The notes beneath the pieces are model-generated. The model did no database searches, was not told where the DNA came from, and saw only the letters and a list, made by a program, of their open reading frames with translations. A stretch of 64,000 nucleotides of DNA from the NCBI GenBank assembly GCA_965219305.1, contig OZ244725.1, positions 1,984,001 to 2,048,000 on the forward strand, in the 5' to 3' direction. Positions 26,093 to 33,761 of this stretch are shown one piece after another (the stretch's first letter is position 1; every line of letters starts with the position of its first letter). Both the position numbers and the translations under genes were made by a program. The stretch comes from DATHTS01 sp965219305 (GTDB lineage Bacteria > Acidobacteriota > Blastocatellia > Pyrinomonadales > Pyrinomonadaceae).

Positions 26093-26791
26093 TTACTCAG
26101 CGTTAGCTGCATTTGCCTGACCGCTGGCATCGAGGTAGAAATGTTTGATCTCGCCGAACATCAATGTGTCTTCGAGAAATTCCACTTCGCCGGTTTCGAC
26201 ATCGTAGAGCGCACCGATCAATCCGATTTCTTTGTCTTCGATCATTTTTCGCAAGACGATACTTCTTTCGATTATAGCCTCGACGCTTCTTTTCGTCTGA
26301 ATTTCCGTTACTTTTTGGACGAATTCCGTGTTGCTCGAATCGCGCTTTTCCTTGACGGTTTTTTCAAAATAGACCGACGGCTGAATTTTATTTAAAAGCG
26401 TCGTTAAATTTCCGAGTTCAACTCCGTCGCACGCGCCTTTGACCGCGCCGCATTTGGTGTGTCCCAAAACGACGATCATTTTCGATCCCGCAACTTTACA
26501 GGAAAATTCCATACTTCCCAAAACATCGTCGTTGATCACACTTCCGGCAATTCTAATGCTGAAAATATCGCCCAAACCCTGATCGAAAACGAGTTCGTTG
26601 GAAACGCGGCTGTCAATGCAGCCCAGAATTACGGCGAACGGAAATTGTCCGTCGCGCGTTTCGTTGACCTGTTGAAGCAAATTGCGGTTCGCGTCCAAGT
26701 TGTTGACGAATCTGCGGTTGCCTTCTTTCAAAAATTGCAGAGCCTTTTCCGGTGTTGTTGTTGCTTGTGTTTCTTTATTATGTGCTTTCAT
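26093..26791 (-). CDS. beta-class carbonic anhydrase
   Basis: Starting at the ATG at 26789-26791, which has AGGAGG 9 bases upstream, the product is 232 residues. Zinc and catalytic residues are present: C58-x-D60-S-R62, H111 and C114. It interconverts CO2 and bicarbonate in the cytosol. Its start lies inside the 3' end of the SulP transporter gene (14-bp overlap), so transporter and enzyme are co-translated, as in known bicarbonate uptake pairs. The operon sits behind a Mn2+-type riboswitch. Confidence 0.93.
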   Translation of the reverse strand: MKAHNKETQATTTPEKALQFLKEGNRRFVNNLDANRNLLQQVNETRDGQFPFAVILGCIDSRVSNELVFDQGLGDIFSIRIAGSVINDDVLGSMEFSCKVAGSKMIVVLGHTKCGAVKGACDGVELGNLTTLLNKIQPSVYFEKTVKEKRDSSNTEFVQKVTEIQTKRSVEAIIERSIVLRKMIEDKEIGLIGALYDVETGEVEFLEDTLMFGEIKHFYLDASGQANAANAE

Positions 26792-28466
26792 TATATTTTG
26801 CCTCCTTTTTACCATTTACTAAATTGTCCAATAATTCTTCGTGCTTTCTTCTCGACACTTTCGCGTCCGTCTCATCGTCGGCGTAAGCAAACCGAAAAGT
26901 CAGCGTGTTATCAACTATATATTCGTCCTTAAATCCGACTAATTCGACGTTAATATTTCTTTCGACGGCTTTGATTTCCTGAAATTCTTTAATCAGTTCC
27001 AAAACGTCGTAATCAATAAAAACCGAATCGGTCGCATCTATAATTACATTGCCGTTCTCCGGCAGATGTTCCAGCGTCAATTTGATTGCGGCTTTGTTCA
27101 AAAATGAAACTTCCTGCGCCAGATTGATGTGAATGATTCCGCCTTTTTCCAATTCTTTTTGGCGGAAAAAATACGGACTTTTCAAGTTTTCTCTTAAAGT
27201 AAAGAAAATACTGATCGCCAGACCGATGCCGACACCGACGAGCAAATCCGTAAAAACAATTCCGAGAATCGTCGCCAAAAACGGAACGAACTGATAAAGA
27301 CCGTTTTTCCACCATTTAACGAAAAGTGCCGGACGCGCCAGTTTGTAACCGACGAAAATCAAAATAACGGCGAGCGTGGCAAGCGGAATTTTATTCAGCA
27401 AAAACGGAATCGCCAACACGCAGATCAAAAGCAAAATGCCGTGAAAAATCGCCGAAACTTTCGTCTTTCCGCCGGAATTTACGTTCGCCGACGAACGCAC
27501 GATGACCGAAGTCATCGGCAAACCGCCGAGAAAACCGCTGATTATATTTCCCACGCCCTGCGCTTTTAACTCACGATTTGTCGGCGAATAACGCCGCAGC
27601 GGATCGAGCCGGTCAACCGCTTCGAGACACAACAGCGTCTCGATCGAAGCGACCGCCGCAATCGTAACTCCGAGAACCCAAACGGCTGAATTCGCAAATC
27701 CCGCAAAATTCGGCAACACGATCAAGTTCGGAATGTCCGCAAAACTATTGACCGGCGGCAAACCGACGAGATGCGTCGGCTGAATCGCCAACGCCGGAAA
27801 CGAACGCATAAAAACTTCGTTCAAAATAACTCCGGCAACGACAGCGACGAGCGCACCCGGAACGGCTTTTAATTTTTTCAGGAACGGAATTTTCTCCCAA
27901 CTCAAAAGAATTATGACCGCCGCGACTGCCACAAGAACTGCACCCGGCGTGATTGCCGCCAATGAATTCAGCAAATCCGAAAAAGTGTTGCTACCTTCGA
28001 TTCCGAAAAACGATTGATCGCCTTCAAAATCCTTGTCAAAACCGACGGCGTGCGGAATCTGTTTTAAGATAATAATGATGCCGATGCCCGCCAGCAAACC
28101 TTCGATCACATTTGACGGCAGATAATTGGCGATACTGCCCGCCTTTGCAAATCCGAGCGCGAGTTGAATCGCTCCCGCAATAATTACGGCGCACAGAAAG
28201 ATGTCGAACGCGCCCAAATCTGTAATTCCGGCAAGCACAATCGCCGCCAAACCCGCTGCCGGACCGCTGACGCTGAGATGCGAACCGCTTAAAACTCCGA
28301 CGACGATGCCGCCGATAATTCCTGCGACAATCCCCGAAAACAGCGGCGCACCAGAAGCCAGCGCAATTCCCAGACACAGCGGCAGGGCGACGAAAAACAC
28401 CACCAAACCGCTCGCCAGATCACCGCCAACGTTTGAAAACATATTTGTTTCCGATTGTTTACTCAC
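26778..28466 (-). CDS. SulP-family anion transporter (likely bicarbonate)
   Basis: 562 residues with about 12-14 membrane helices (GLVVFFVALPLCLGIALASG, SGSHLSVSGPAAGLAAIVLA) and a C-terminal STAS domain (IDATDSVFIDYDVLELI). SulP proteins move sulfate, bicarbonate or dicarboxylates. Overlap with a beta-carbonic anhydrase gene strongly suggests bicarbonate. GTG start with GGAGG upstream in the leader. Expression is probably controlled by the riboswitch/terminator at 28530-28670. Confidence 0.92.
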   Translation of the reverse strand: MSKQSETNMFSNVGGDLASGLVVFFVALPLCLGIALASGAPLFSGIVAGIIGGIVVGVLSGSHLSVSGPAAGLAAIVLAGITDLGAFDIFLCAVIIAGAIQLALGFAKAGSIANYLPSNVIEGLLAGIGIIIILKQIPHAVGFDKDFEGDQSFFGIEGSNTFSDLLNSLAAITPGAVLVAVAAVIILLSWEKIPFLKKLKAVPGALVAVVAGVILNEVFMRSFPALAIQPTHLVGLPPVNSFADIPNLIVLPNFAGFANSAVWVLGVTIAAVASIETLLCLEAVDRLDPLRRYSPTNRELKAQGVGNIISGFLGGLPMTSVIVRSSANVNSGGKTKVSAIFHGILLLICVLAIPFLLNKIPLATLAVILIFVGYKLARPALFVKWWKNGLYQFVPFLATILGIVFTDLLVGVGIGLAISIFFTLRENLKSPYFFRQKELEKGGIIHINLAQEVSFLNKAAIKLTLEHLPENGNVIIDATDSVFIDYDVLELIKEFQEIKAVERNINVELVGFKDEYIVDNTLTFRFAYADDETDAKVSRRKHEELLDNLVNGKKEAKYNEST

Positions 28467-28529
28467 TTTAATAAAAGTCCTCCATATGAAATAATTTTGT
28501 AAAGAGTTTCACAAGATGACCCGCCAAAT

Positions 28530-28584
28530 AAAAAAAGACCTTTCGCAGAAAATCGTCAATTTTGACAATATCTGCGAAAGGTCT
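28530..28584 (-). terminator. riboswitch-controlled intrinsic terminator
   Basis: On the minus strand a perfect 14-bp stem (AGACCTTTCGCAGA with its reverse complement at forward 28536-28549) is followed by seven T residues. The 5' arm contains the CCTTTC strand that closes helix P1 of the aptamer upstream, so aptamer closure and terminator formation are mutually exclusive. Confidence 0.88.
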
Positions 28585-28670
28585 CGAAACTTTTTTGTTA
28601 AGCCGGATTGCTCAAAAGGCAATCGTAATGACGAACTCAACAAACCTCGCGGGTGATCTACTCCCCTTTC
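28576..28670 (-). promoter_or_regulatory. yybP-ykoY family (Mn2+) riboswitch
   Basis: On the minus strand: GAAAGGGGAGTAG at the 5' end, then GTTCGTCATTACGATTGC, AGCAATCCGGCTTAAC, and GAGACCTTTC at the 3' end. These match in order the conserved core of the manganese riboswitch (AAAGGGGAGUAG, GUCGUCAAUUCG, CCGGCUU, AAGACCUUUC), with the P1 helix GAAAGG/CCTTTC intact. The 3' P1 strand is also part of the terminator stem, so metal binding should keep the terminator open (an ON switch). The controlled genes are SulP and carbonic anhydrase, not a known Mn exporter. Confidence 0.85.
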
Positions 28671-28777
28671 ACTATTATTAAAATAACAAATTTTCCACTC
28701 GTTGGCGAAACCGGAAAACTGAATTTTCAAAGAACCATTGTAAAATTTTTGTTAAATTTCAAAAGAAACTATAAATC
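28671..28777 (-). promoter_or_regulatory. promoter interval of the SulP/carbonic anhydrase operon
   Basis: About 107 bp between the PhzF stop and the aptamer 5' end. It is A/T-rich and must hold the promoter of the riboswitch-controlled transcript; no single pair of -35/-10 boxes stands out. Confidence 0.4.
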
Positions 28778-29560
28778 TCAGACGTAAATTTCGCCTTTCA
28801 AATACAAAACCGCATTGCCGCCGATCCTCACGCGGTCGCCTTCGAGTTTACAAAAAAGTTCGCCGCCGCGTTGCGAAATTTGTCTGGCAGACATTTCAGT
28901 TTTGCCCAACTTTTCCGCCCAATATGGAATTAAATTGCAATGCGCCGAACCTGTCACGGGATCTTCGTAAACGCCGACTTCGGGCGCGAAAAATCTAGAA
29001 ACAAAATCACAATCATCGCCTTTTGCAGTAACAATTACCGCGTGCGTCGGAATTTTCAAAACATCTGCAAAATTCGGCTTGATGTCCGCAATTTCTTGTT
29101 CAGTTTCGTAAACCATAAAATAATCGCGCGATTTCAAAACCTCTTTCGGCTGTTTTCCGATTGCTTCGATTAAACCTTCGGGAATTTCGCACTCGACAGG
29201 CGGACGCGACGGGAAATCCAACGTCAAAATATCGCCGTCTTTCTCGACTTTCAACTCGCCGCTTTTGTGAGAATGAAATTTCACCAAACTTTCTTCCGCT
29301 TTCAAACATTCAAAAATTACAAACGCGCTCGCCAAAGTCGCGTGACCGCAAAGATCAATTTCAAACGACGGCGTAAACCAACGAATTTCATAAACGTCAC
29401 CGCTTTTCACGAAAAACGCCGTCTCGCTCAAATTATTTTCGAGCGCGATTTTCTGCATCAATTCTGCATCAATCCACTCGTCAAGCGGACAAACCGCCGC
29501 CGGATTTCCTTTAAAAACTTCCTTCGCAAATGCGTCAACTTGATAAATGTCCAACTTCAT
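28778..29560 (-). CDS. PhzF-family isomerase-like protein
   Basis: 260 residues, typical PhzF fold: IYQVDAFAKEVFKGNPAAVC, the catalytic Glu in NNLSETAFF, DLCGHATLAS, and EDPVTGSAHCNLIPYW in the second half. Relatives isomerise dihydro-hydroxyanthranilate in phenazine synthesis, but most PhzF-like proteins have unknown substrates and no phenazine genes are nearby. A palindromic repeat lies just upstream. Confidence 0.9.
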   Translation of the reverse strand: MKLDIYQVDAFAKEVFKGNPAAVCPLDEWIDAELMQKIALENNLSETAFFVKSGDVYEIRWFTPSFEIDLCGHATLASAFVIFECLKAEESLVKFHSHKSGELKVEKDGDILTLDFPSRPPVECEIPEGLIEAIGKQPKEVLKSRDYFMVYETEQEIADIKPNFADVLKIPTHAVIVTAKGDDCDFVSRFFAPEVGVYEDPVTGSAHCNLIPYWAEKLGKTEMSARQISQRGGELFCKLEGDRVRIGGNAVLYLKGEIYV

Positions 29561-29572
29561 AAATTTATTTTT

Positions 29573-29692
29573 GCCGCGGATTACGCAGATTTCACGGATT
29601 AAAATTGATTAATTAAAGATTCGTAGAATTTATCAATCACTCATTTTCAAAAACCTTCTTAAAATCCGCGTTCATCCGCGTAATCCGCGGCT
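29573..29692. repeat. long palindromic repeat (GCGGAT type)
   Basis: Inverted arms, left gccgcggattacgcagattt and right aatccgcggc preceded by cgcgttcatccgcgt, about 35 bp each around a 50-bp A/T-rich centre. Each arm is built of short cGCGGAT-like units about 10-11 bp apart. It sits between PhzF and RidA genes. Confidence 0.75.
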
Positions 29693-29707
29693 AAATTTCT
29701 TCATTTC

Positions 29708-30088
29708 TTACTCTTTCACCGCCGCAATCGCCTGAATTTCGATCTTCGTGCCGAAATGCAAATCCTTGACGGGAACAATCGCCCGCGCCGGTTTGTGTTC
29801 GCCTAAAATTCGTTTGTAAACTTCGTTCACCGCCGCCCAATCGTCCATTTCCGAAACATAAATCGTAAACTGCAAAACGTGATTCAAATCGCTGTTCGCT
29901 TCCATCAAAATCGCTTCGACATTTCGCAAAGCGATTTCCGTCTGCAACTCAATCGCGCCCGTTTCGACTTCGCCCGTTGCGTGATTGATCGGCAATTGTC
30001 CCGACACAAAAATCAAGCCGTTATGCACAACGGCTGGCGAATAATGCCCTTTCGGTTCGGGGATATTTGGTAAATAAATTTTATTCAA
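29708..30088 (-). CDS. RidA-family enamine/imine deaminase
   Basis: 126 residues of the YjgF/YER057c/UK114 family: FVSGQLPINHATGE, ALRNVEAILMEANSDLNHV, TIYVSEMDDWAAVNEVY, and the catalytic Arg in KPARAIVPVKDL near residue 105. It would hydrolyse reactive 2-aminoacrylate released by PLP enzymes. The start overlaps the HEPN gene stop by 4 bp. Confidence 0.92.
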   Translation of the reverse strand: MNKIYLPNIPEPKGHYSPAVVHNGLIFVSGQLPINHATGEVETGAIELQTEIALRNVEAILMEANSDLNHVLQFTIYVSEMDDWAAVNEVYKRILGEHKPARAIVPVKDLHFGTKIEIQAIAAVKE

Positions 30089-30429
30089 CTTAAATTCTCC
30101 AAAATCTTTTCAATTTCCGTTTTCAAATTTCCCAGATCGTTTTGCGTAATGTTCCAAATGATTTCTAAATCAACTGTCGCATAACCGTGAATGATTCTAT
30201 TTCGTGTCGCAATTATTTTTCGCCATTCGATTTGCGTTGTGTTTGAACGAAATTCTCTTGTCAGATTATTTGCCGCTTCGCCGATCACTTCGACGTTTCT
30301 GACAACTGCGTCAATCAGCATCGAGTTATTTTGAAATTTCGCGTAATCAACATTTTGCAGATAAATTTCAATCTTGCCGATGCTTTCGAGAATATGTTGT
30401 AGATAAATTTTGCTGTCTTTATTTTCCAT
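30085..30429 (-). CDS. HepT-like HEPN protein (DUF86) toxin
   Basis: 114 residues, all-helical HEPN domain with the R-x4-H motif of HEPN ribonucleases in KIIATRNRIIHGY. It overlaps the preceding nucleotidyltransferase gene by 11 bp, the standard MntA/HepT toxin-antitoxin arrangement. In characterised pairs HepT is an RNase and MntA neutralises it by AMPylation. Confidence 0.9.
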   Translation of the reverse strand: MENKDSKIYLQHILESIGKIEIYLQNVDYAKFQNNSMLIDAVVRNVEVIGEAANNLTREFRSNTTQIEWRKIIATRNRIIHGYATVDLEIIWNITQNDLGNLKTEIEKILENLS

Positions 30430-30706
30430 AAAGCACCTCTAAATTTTTCAACACATTTTCCCGAACATACGGACTCAAACTGTTTTCCGTGACCAAATCA
30501 ACTTTTCTGCCCAGCACATCTTCAATTTCCAAAGCCGCATCAACCCAATCAAATCCTTTCGGCTTTGAAAACCGCACGAGCAAATCAATATCGCTTTCTG
30601 CGGTCGCTTCGCCGCGTGCAAACGAACCGAAAACGGCGCAAAACTCAATATCGTTACGCTCGCAAATCTCGACGATTTTTTCTTTTTCGGCTGTTGCTAA
30701 ATTCAT
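30419..30706 (-). CDS. MntA-like minimal nucleotidyltransferase (antitoxin)
   Basis: 95 residues with the nucleotidyltransferase signature GSFARG followed by SDIDLLVRF (two metal-binding Asp). It precedes and overlaps hepT, so the two form a MNT/HEPN module. The unit sits between sufB and RidA, another non-Fe-S insertion in the suf region. Confidence 0.9.
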   Translation of the reverse strand: MNLATAEKEKIVEICERNDIEFCAVFGSFARGEATAESDIDLLVRFSKPKGFDWVDAALEIEDVLGRKVDLVTENSLSPYVRENVLKNLEVLYGK

Positions 30707-30718
30707 CTGTAATTCAAT

Positions 30719-31138
30719 TTATTCTTTTTTATCATCTGAATTTTCAACAAGTTTAACTTTTACTCCATTGAAAAGATCACCTGTTTTAATATCAACTTTT
30801 TCTTCAATATAGTAATAAGGTTTCCATTTTGAAATCATTATTTCGTTTTCATTAGTCCATCCCTCTGTTTTGTATCCATCAGGCAACTCATATTCAACCA
30901 AATTATAATCTTGAAATTTTTCTGGAGTAATTGCCCAAAACGCCCTACTATAACCAGTTGCTCCATTATCATAGTGATAGACTATAATTCTAGATTCTCC
31001 ATTCGGTGAAAGAGTGTTTTTAAGAAATATAGGATCTCCAAAACTGAATCGCCTTTCTAAAGATCTAAAAGAACTACATCCACTCATAAATGAAGAAAGC
31101 AAAATAATAAGTGAAATGAAAAATACGAATTTTTTCAA
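30719..31138 (-). CDS. lipoprotein of unknown function
   Basis: 139 residues with a signal and lipobox (FMSGCSSFRS, Cys about 21). The mature part contains NGESRIIVYHYDNGATGYSR and WTNENEIMISKWKPYYY. Similar small lipoproteins with 'SPNGESRIIVY' patterns exist, function unknown. It follows sufB by 20 bp and is A/T-rich compared with sufB. Confidence 0.6.
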   Translation of the reverse strand: MKKFVFFISLIILLSSFMSGCSSFRSLERRFSFGDPIFLKNTLSPNGESRIIVYHYDNGATGYSRAFWAITPEKFQDYNLVEYELPDGYKTEGWTNENEIMISKWKPYYYIEEKVDIKTGDLFNGVKVKLVENSDDKKE

Positions 31139-31158
31139 AATTTTAACCTCTTATCTTT

Positions 31159-32601
31159 CTAACCAACGCTTCCTTCCAATTTCAATCCCAAAAGTTTCGT
31201 CGCTTCTACAGCGTATTCCATTGGTAATTCGCGGAAAACTTCTTTGCAGAAACCGTTGATGATGAGCGAAACCGCGTCTTCCTGCGAGATGCCGCGTTGT
31301 TGGAGATAGAACAATTGCTCTTCGCTGATCTTGGAAGTCGTCGCTTCGTGTTCAACGCGCGCGGTGTTGTTCATCACCTCGATATACGGGAAAGTGTTTG
31401 CCTCGCAACTGCCGCCGATGAGCATCGAATCGCACTGCGTGTAATTTCTCGCGCCCGTCGCTTTCGGCATTACTTTGACCAGACCGCGGTACGAATTGTT
31501 CGATTTTCCGGCGGAAATTCCTTTTGAAATAATTGTTGATTTCGTGTTTTTGCCGAGATGAATCATCTTCGTTCCGGTGTCGGCGACCTGTGCGTTGTTG
31601 GTCAGCGCGACCGAGTAAAATTCGCCGATGGAATTGTCGCCCTGCAAAATCACCGACGGATATTTCCAGGTGATCGCGCTTCCGGTTTCAACCTGCGTCC
31701 ACGAAATTTTTGAATTTTTCCCGCGACACGCGCCGCGTTTGGTAACGAAATTATAAATGCCGCCTTTGCCCGATTCGTCGCCCGCATACCAATTCTGGAC
31801 GGTCGAATATTTGATCTCCGCGTCGTCCAAAGCGACGAGTTCGACGACCGCCGCGTGCAATTGATTCGTATCGAACTGCGGCGCGGTACAGCCTTCGTTA
31901 TAGGCGACGTAACCGCCTTCTTCGGCGACGATCAGCGTGCGTTCAAACTGTCCAGATTCCTGCGTGTTAATTCTAAAATAAGTCGAAAGTTCCATCGGAC
32001 AGCGCACGCCTTTCGGGATGAAAACGAACGAACCGTCCGAGAAAACCGCCGCGTTTAAAGCCGCGTAATAATTGTCCGACGAAGGCACGACCGAGCCGAG
32101 ATATTTCTGAATCAGTTCGGGATAATCGGCAACCGCTTCGGTAAACGAACAGAAAATCACGCCCGCTTCGAGGAGCTTTTTCTTATAAGTCGTCGCCACC
32201 GAAACCGAATCGAAAACCGCGTCAACCGCGACGTTCGCCAGCATTTTCTGTTCGGTGATCGGAATTCCCAACTTTTCAAAAGTCTTAATCAATTCGGGAT
32301 CAACTTCGTCCAAACTCGCTTTCGTCGGTTTCTGTTTCGGCGCGGAATAATAACTCAAATTCTGAAAATCAATGTTCGGATAATCAAAATTCGCCCAATT
32401 GTCCGGCTGTTCCATTTTCAGCCAATGCCGATACGCTTTCAGACGAAAATCCAAAAGCCATTGCGGTTCGTTCTTTTTCGATGAGATCAATCGGACGACA
32501 TCTTCCGACAAACCTTTCGGAATCGTTTCCGTTTCGATGTCGGTCGTAAAACCGTATTTATATTCCCGATTTGTTAGTAATTCTTGTGTTGCTGTTGACA
32601 T
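31159..32601 (-). CDS. sufB: SufB, Fe-S scaffold subunit
   Basis: 480 residues, full length and very conserved: LANVAVDAVFDSVSVATTYK, FIPKGVRCPMELSTYFRIN, YVAYNEGCTAPQFDTNQLHA, and GARNYTQCDSMLIGGSCEAN with the Cys that receives sulfur. It follows the Rrf2 regulator by 19 bp, so the regulator and sufB form the head of the suf operon. sufC comes only after about 6 kb of other genes. Confidence 0.97.
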   Translation of the reverse strand: MSTATQELLTNREYKYGFTTDIETETIPKGLSEDVVRLISSKKNEPQWLLDFRLKAYRHWLKMEQPDNWANFDYPNIDFQNLSYYSAPKQKPTKASLDEVDPELIKTFEKLGIPITEQKMLANVAVDAVFDSVSVATTYKKKLLEAGVIFCSFTEAVADYPELIQKYLGSVVPSSDNYYAALNAAVFSDGSFVFIPKGVRCPMELSTYFRINTQESGQFERTLIVAEEGGYVAYNEGCTAPQFDTNQLHAAVVELVALDDAEIKYSTVQNWYAGDESGKGGIYNFVTKRGACRGKNSKISWTQVETGSAITWKYPSVILQGDNSIGEFYSVALTNNAQVADTGTKMIHLGKNTKSTIISKGISAGKSNNSYRGLVKVMPKATGARNYTQCDSMLIGGSCEANTFPYIEVMNNTARVEHEATTSKISEEQLFYLQQRGISQEDAVSLIINGFCKEVFRELPMEYAVEATKLLGLKLEGSVG

Positions 32602-32620
32602 ATAATTTTCGTAAAAACTT

Positions 32621-33106
32621 TTAGCTGTTTAAAACTTCTTTCCCGATCTTTCTTTCGTTTCGCTGTATCTGGTGAAACATCGCATCAACTTTGGCTTCTT
32701 CACCGACCAGTTGCGCGAGAGTGATTTGCGACAGAGCTTCTTCGACGATTTCGTGTAAACCGACGATCACGGGACGAATTCCGCAATCGCCTTTATGAAC
32801 ACAGGACTCCAAAATGCCCGTGTAGCTTTCGCAATGATTGCCGATTTCGTCTTCGTCCAAAATTTTGATGACTTCGCTCAGACGAATCTCACTCGCCGGA
32901 CGCGCCAGAGAATAACCGCCTTTCGTTCCGCGAGTCGCCTGCACAAAACCGGCTTTATTTAAAAGCCACATCAACTTTCCTGCATTCGCCGCCGAAACTC
33001 CTTCGCGTTCGGCGATTTGCGGCAATGTTAAACTTTCGTCATCCTTTAATGTCGCCAATTGCACCAAGCATCTGAGTCCGTATTCTTCCTGTGCTGAAAT
33101 CTTCAT
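32621..33106 (-). CDS. Rrf2/IscR-type Fe-S cluster regulator of suf
   Basis: 161 residues with an N-terminal winged helix (ISAQEEYGLRCLVQLA, SAANAGKLMWLLNKAGFV, TKGGYSLARP) and a cluster-binding triad C92, C102, C108 (GNHCESYTG, SCVHKGDCGI), as in IscR/SufR. It should sense Fe-S status and repress or activate the suf genes just downstream. The 216-bp spacer upstream must hold its promoter and operator; a palindrome-like ttcttattaagtaa element is visible near 33130. Confidence 0.92.
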   Translation of the reverse strand: MKISAQEEYGLRCLVQLATLKDDESLTLPQIAEREGVSAANAGKLMWLLNKAGFVQATRGTKGGYSLARPASEIRLSEVIKILDEDEIGNHCESYTGILESCVHKGDCGIRPVIVGLHEIVEEALSQITLAQLVGEEAKVDAMFHQIQRNERKIGKEVLNS

Positions 33107-33322
33107 CGTTTTTTACTCAATCAATTATTCTTATTAAGTAAATACAAGAATCTCAAATCTTTACTTTTATGTCAAGATTGTCGGATATGGTTAGTTTTCA
33201 CAAATCGGGAATGAGTTTGTCATTAAATATGTAATTAATAACGAGTTGAAAAACATCTTTACAAAGAGATTCATATAAATATAAAATCAATTGGCAGAAT
33301 TTTTACAAAAGGAGAAAATATT

Positions 33323-33682
33323 ATGGCAGACAAAAAGACGGACGAAGCGAAAAATCAGAAGGAAGACAACGAAAAAACCGGAAAATTTGCGGGCGCGGGC
33401 GCGGGCGTGATAGCCGGAGCGCAAGCCGGAACGGTTTTAATTCCGATTCCAATCGTCGGCACATTTACCGGCGCACTCGTCGGCGGAGTTCTCGGCAGTA
33501 AAGTCGGCAAAAAATACGGCGGCGCGATACTCGATAAGTTGAATTCCAACAAAGACAATGCTGCATCCAAGACAAAAACGGACGTAACTGCGGAACTTCA
33601 GAAACTCGCCGAACTTCATAAACAAGGAGTTTTGGACGATGAAGAATTTAAAGCGGCGAAGGCTTCTTTGCTGAGTTTGTAA
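33323..33682 (+). CDS. glycine-zipper / SHOCT-domain protein
   Basis: 119 residues on the plus strand, preceded by AAAGGAG. A charged N-terminus is followed by a Gly/Ala-rich glycine zipper (AGAGAGVIAGAQAG, FTGALVGGVLGSKVGK) and a C-terminal SHOCT domain (LAELHKQGVLDDEEFKAAKA). SHOCT modules bring proteins into oligomers at membranes. Function unknown. It ends at a strong terminator. Confidence 0.8.
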   Translation: MADKKTDEAKNQKEDNEKTGKFAGAGAGVIAGAQAGTVLIPIPIVGTFTGALVGGVLGSKVGKKYGGAILDKLNSNKDNAASKTKTDVTAELQKLAELHKQGVLDDEEFKAAKASLLSL

Positions 33683-33701
33683 TTTTGATTTCTTTAAAAA
33701 G

Positions 33702-33747
33702 GTTCGGAGTTCCGGTTTTCATAAAATAGCAAACCGGAACTCCGAAC
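33702..33747. terminator. bidirectional terminator
   Basis: A perfect 17-bp stem (gttcggagttccggttt) with a 12-base loop, followed on the plus strand by ATTTTTT and flanked by A-runs for the minus strand. It separates the convergent SHOCT and haloperoxidase genes. Confidence 0.88.
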
Positions 33748-33761
33748 ATTTTTTCTACTTT

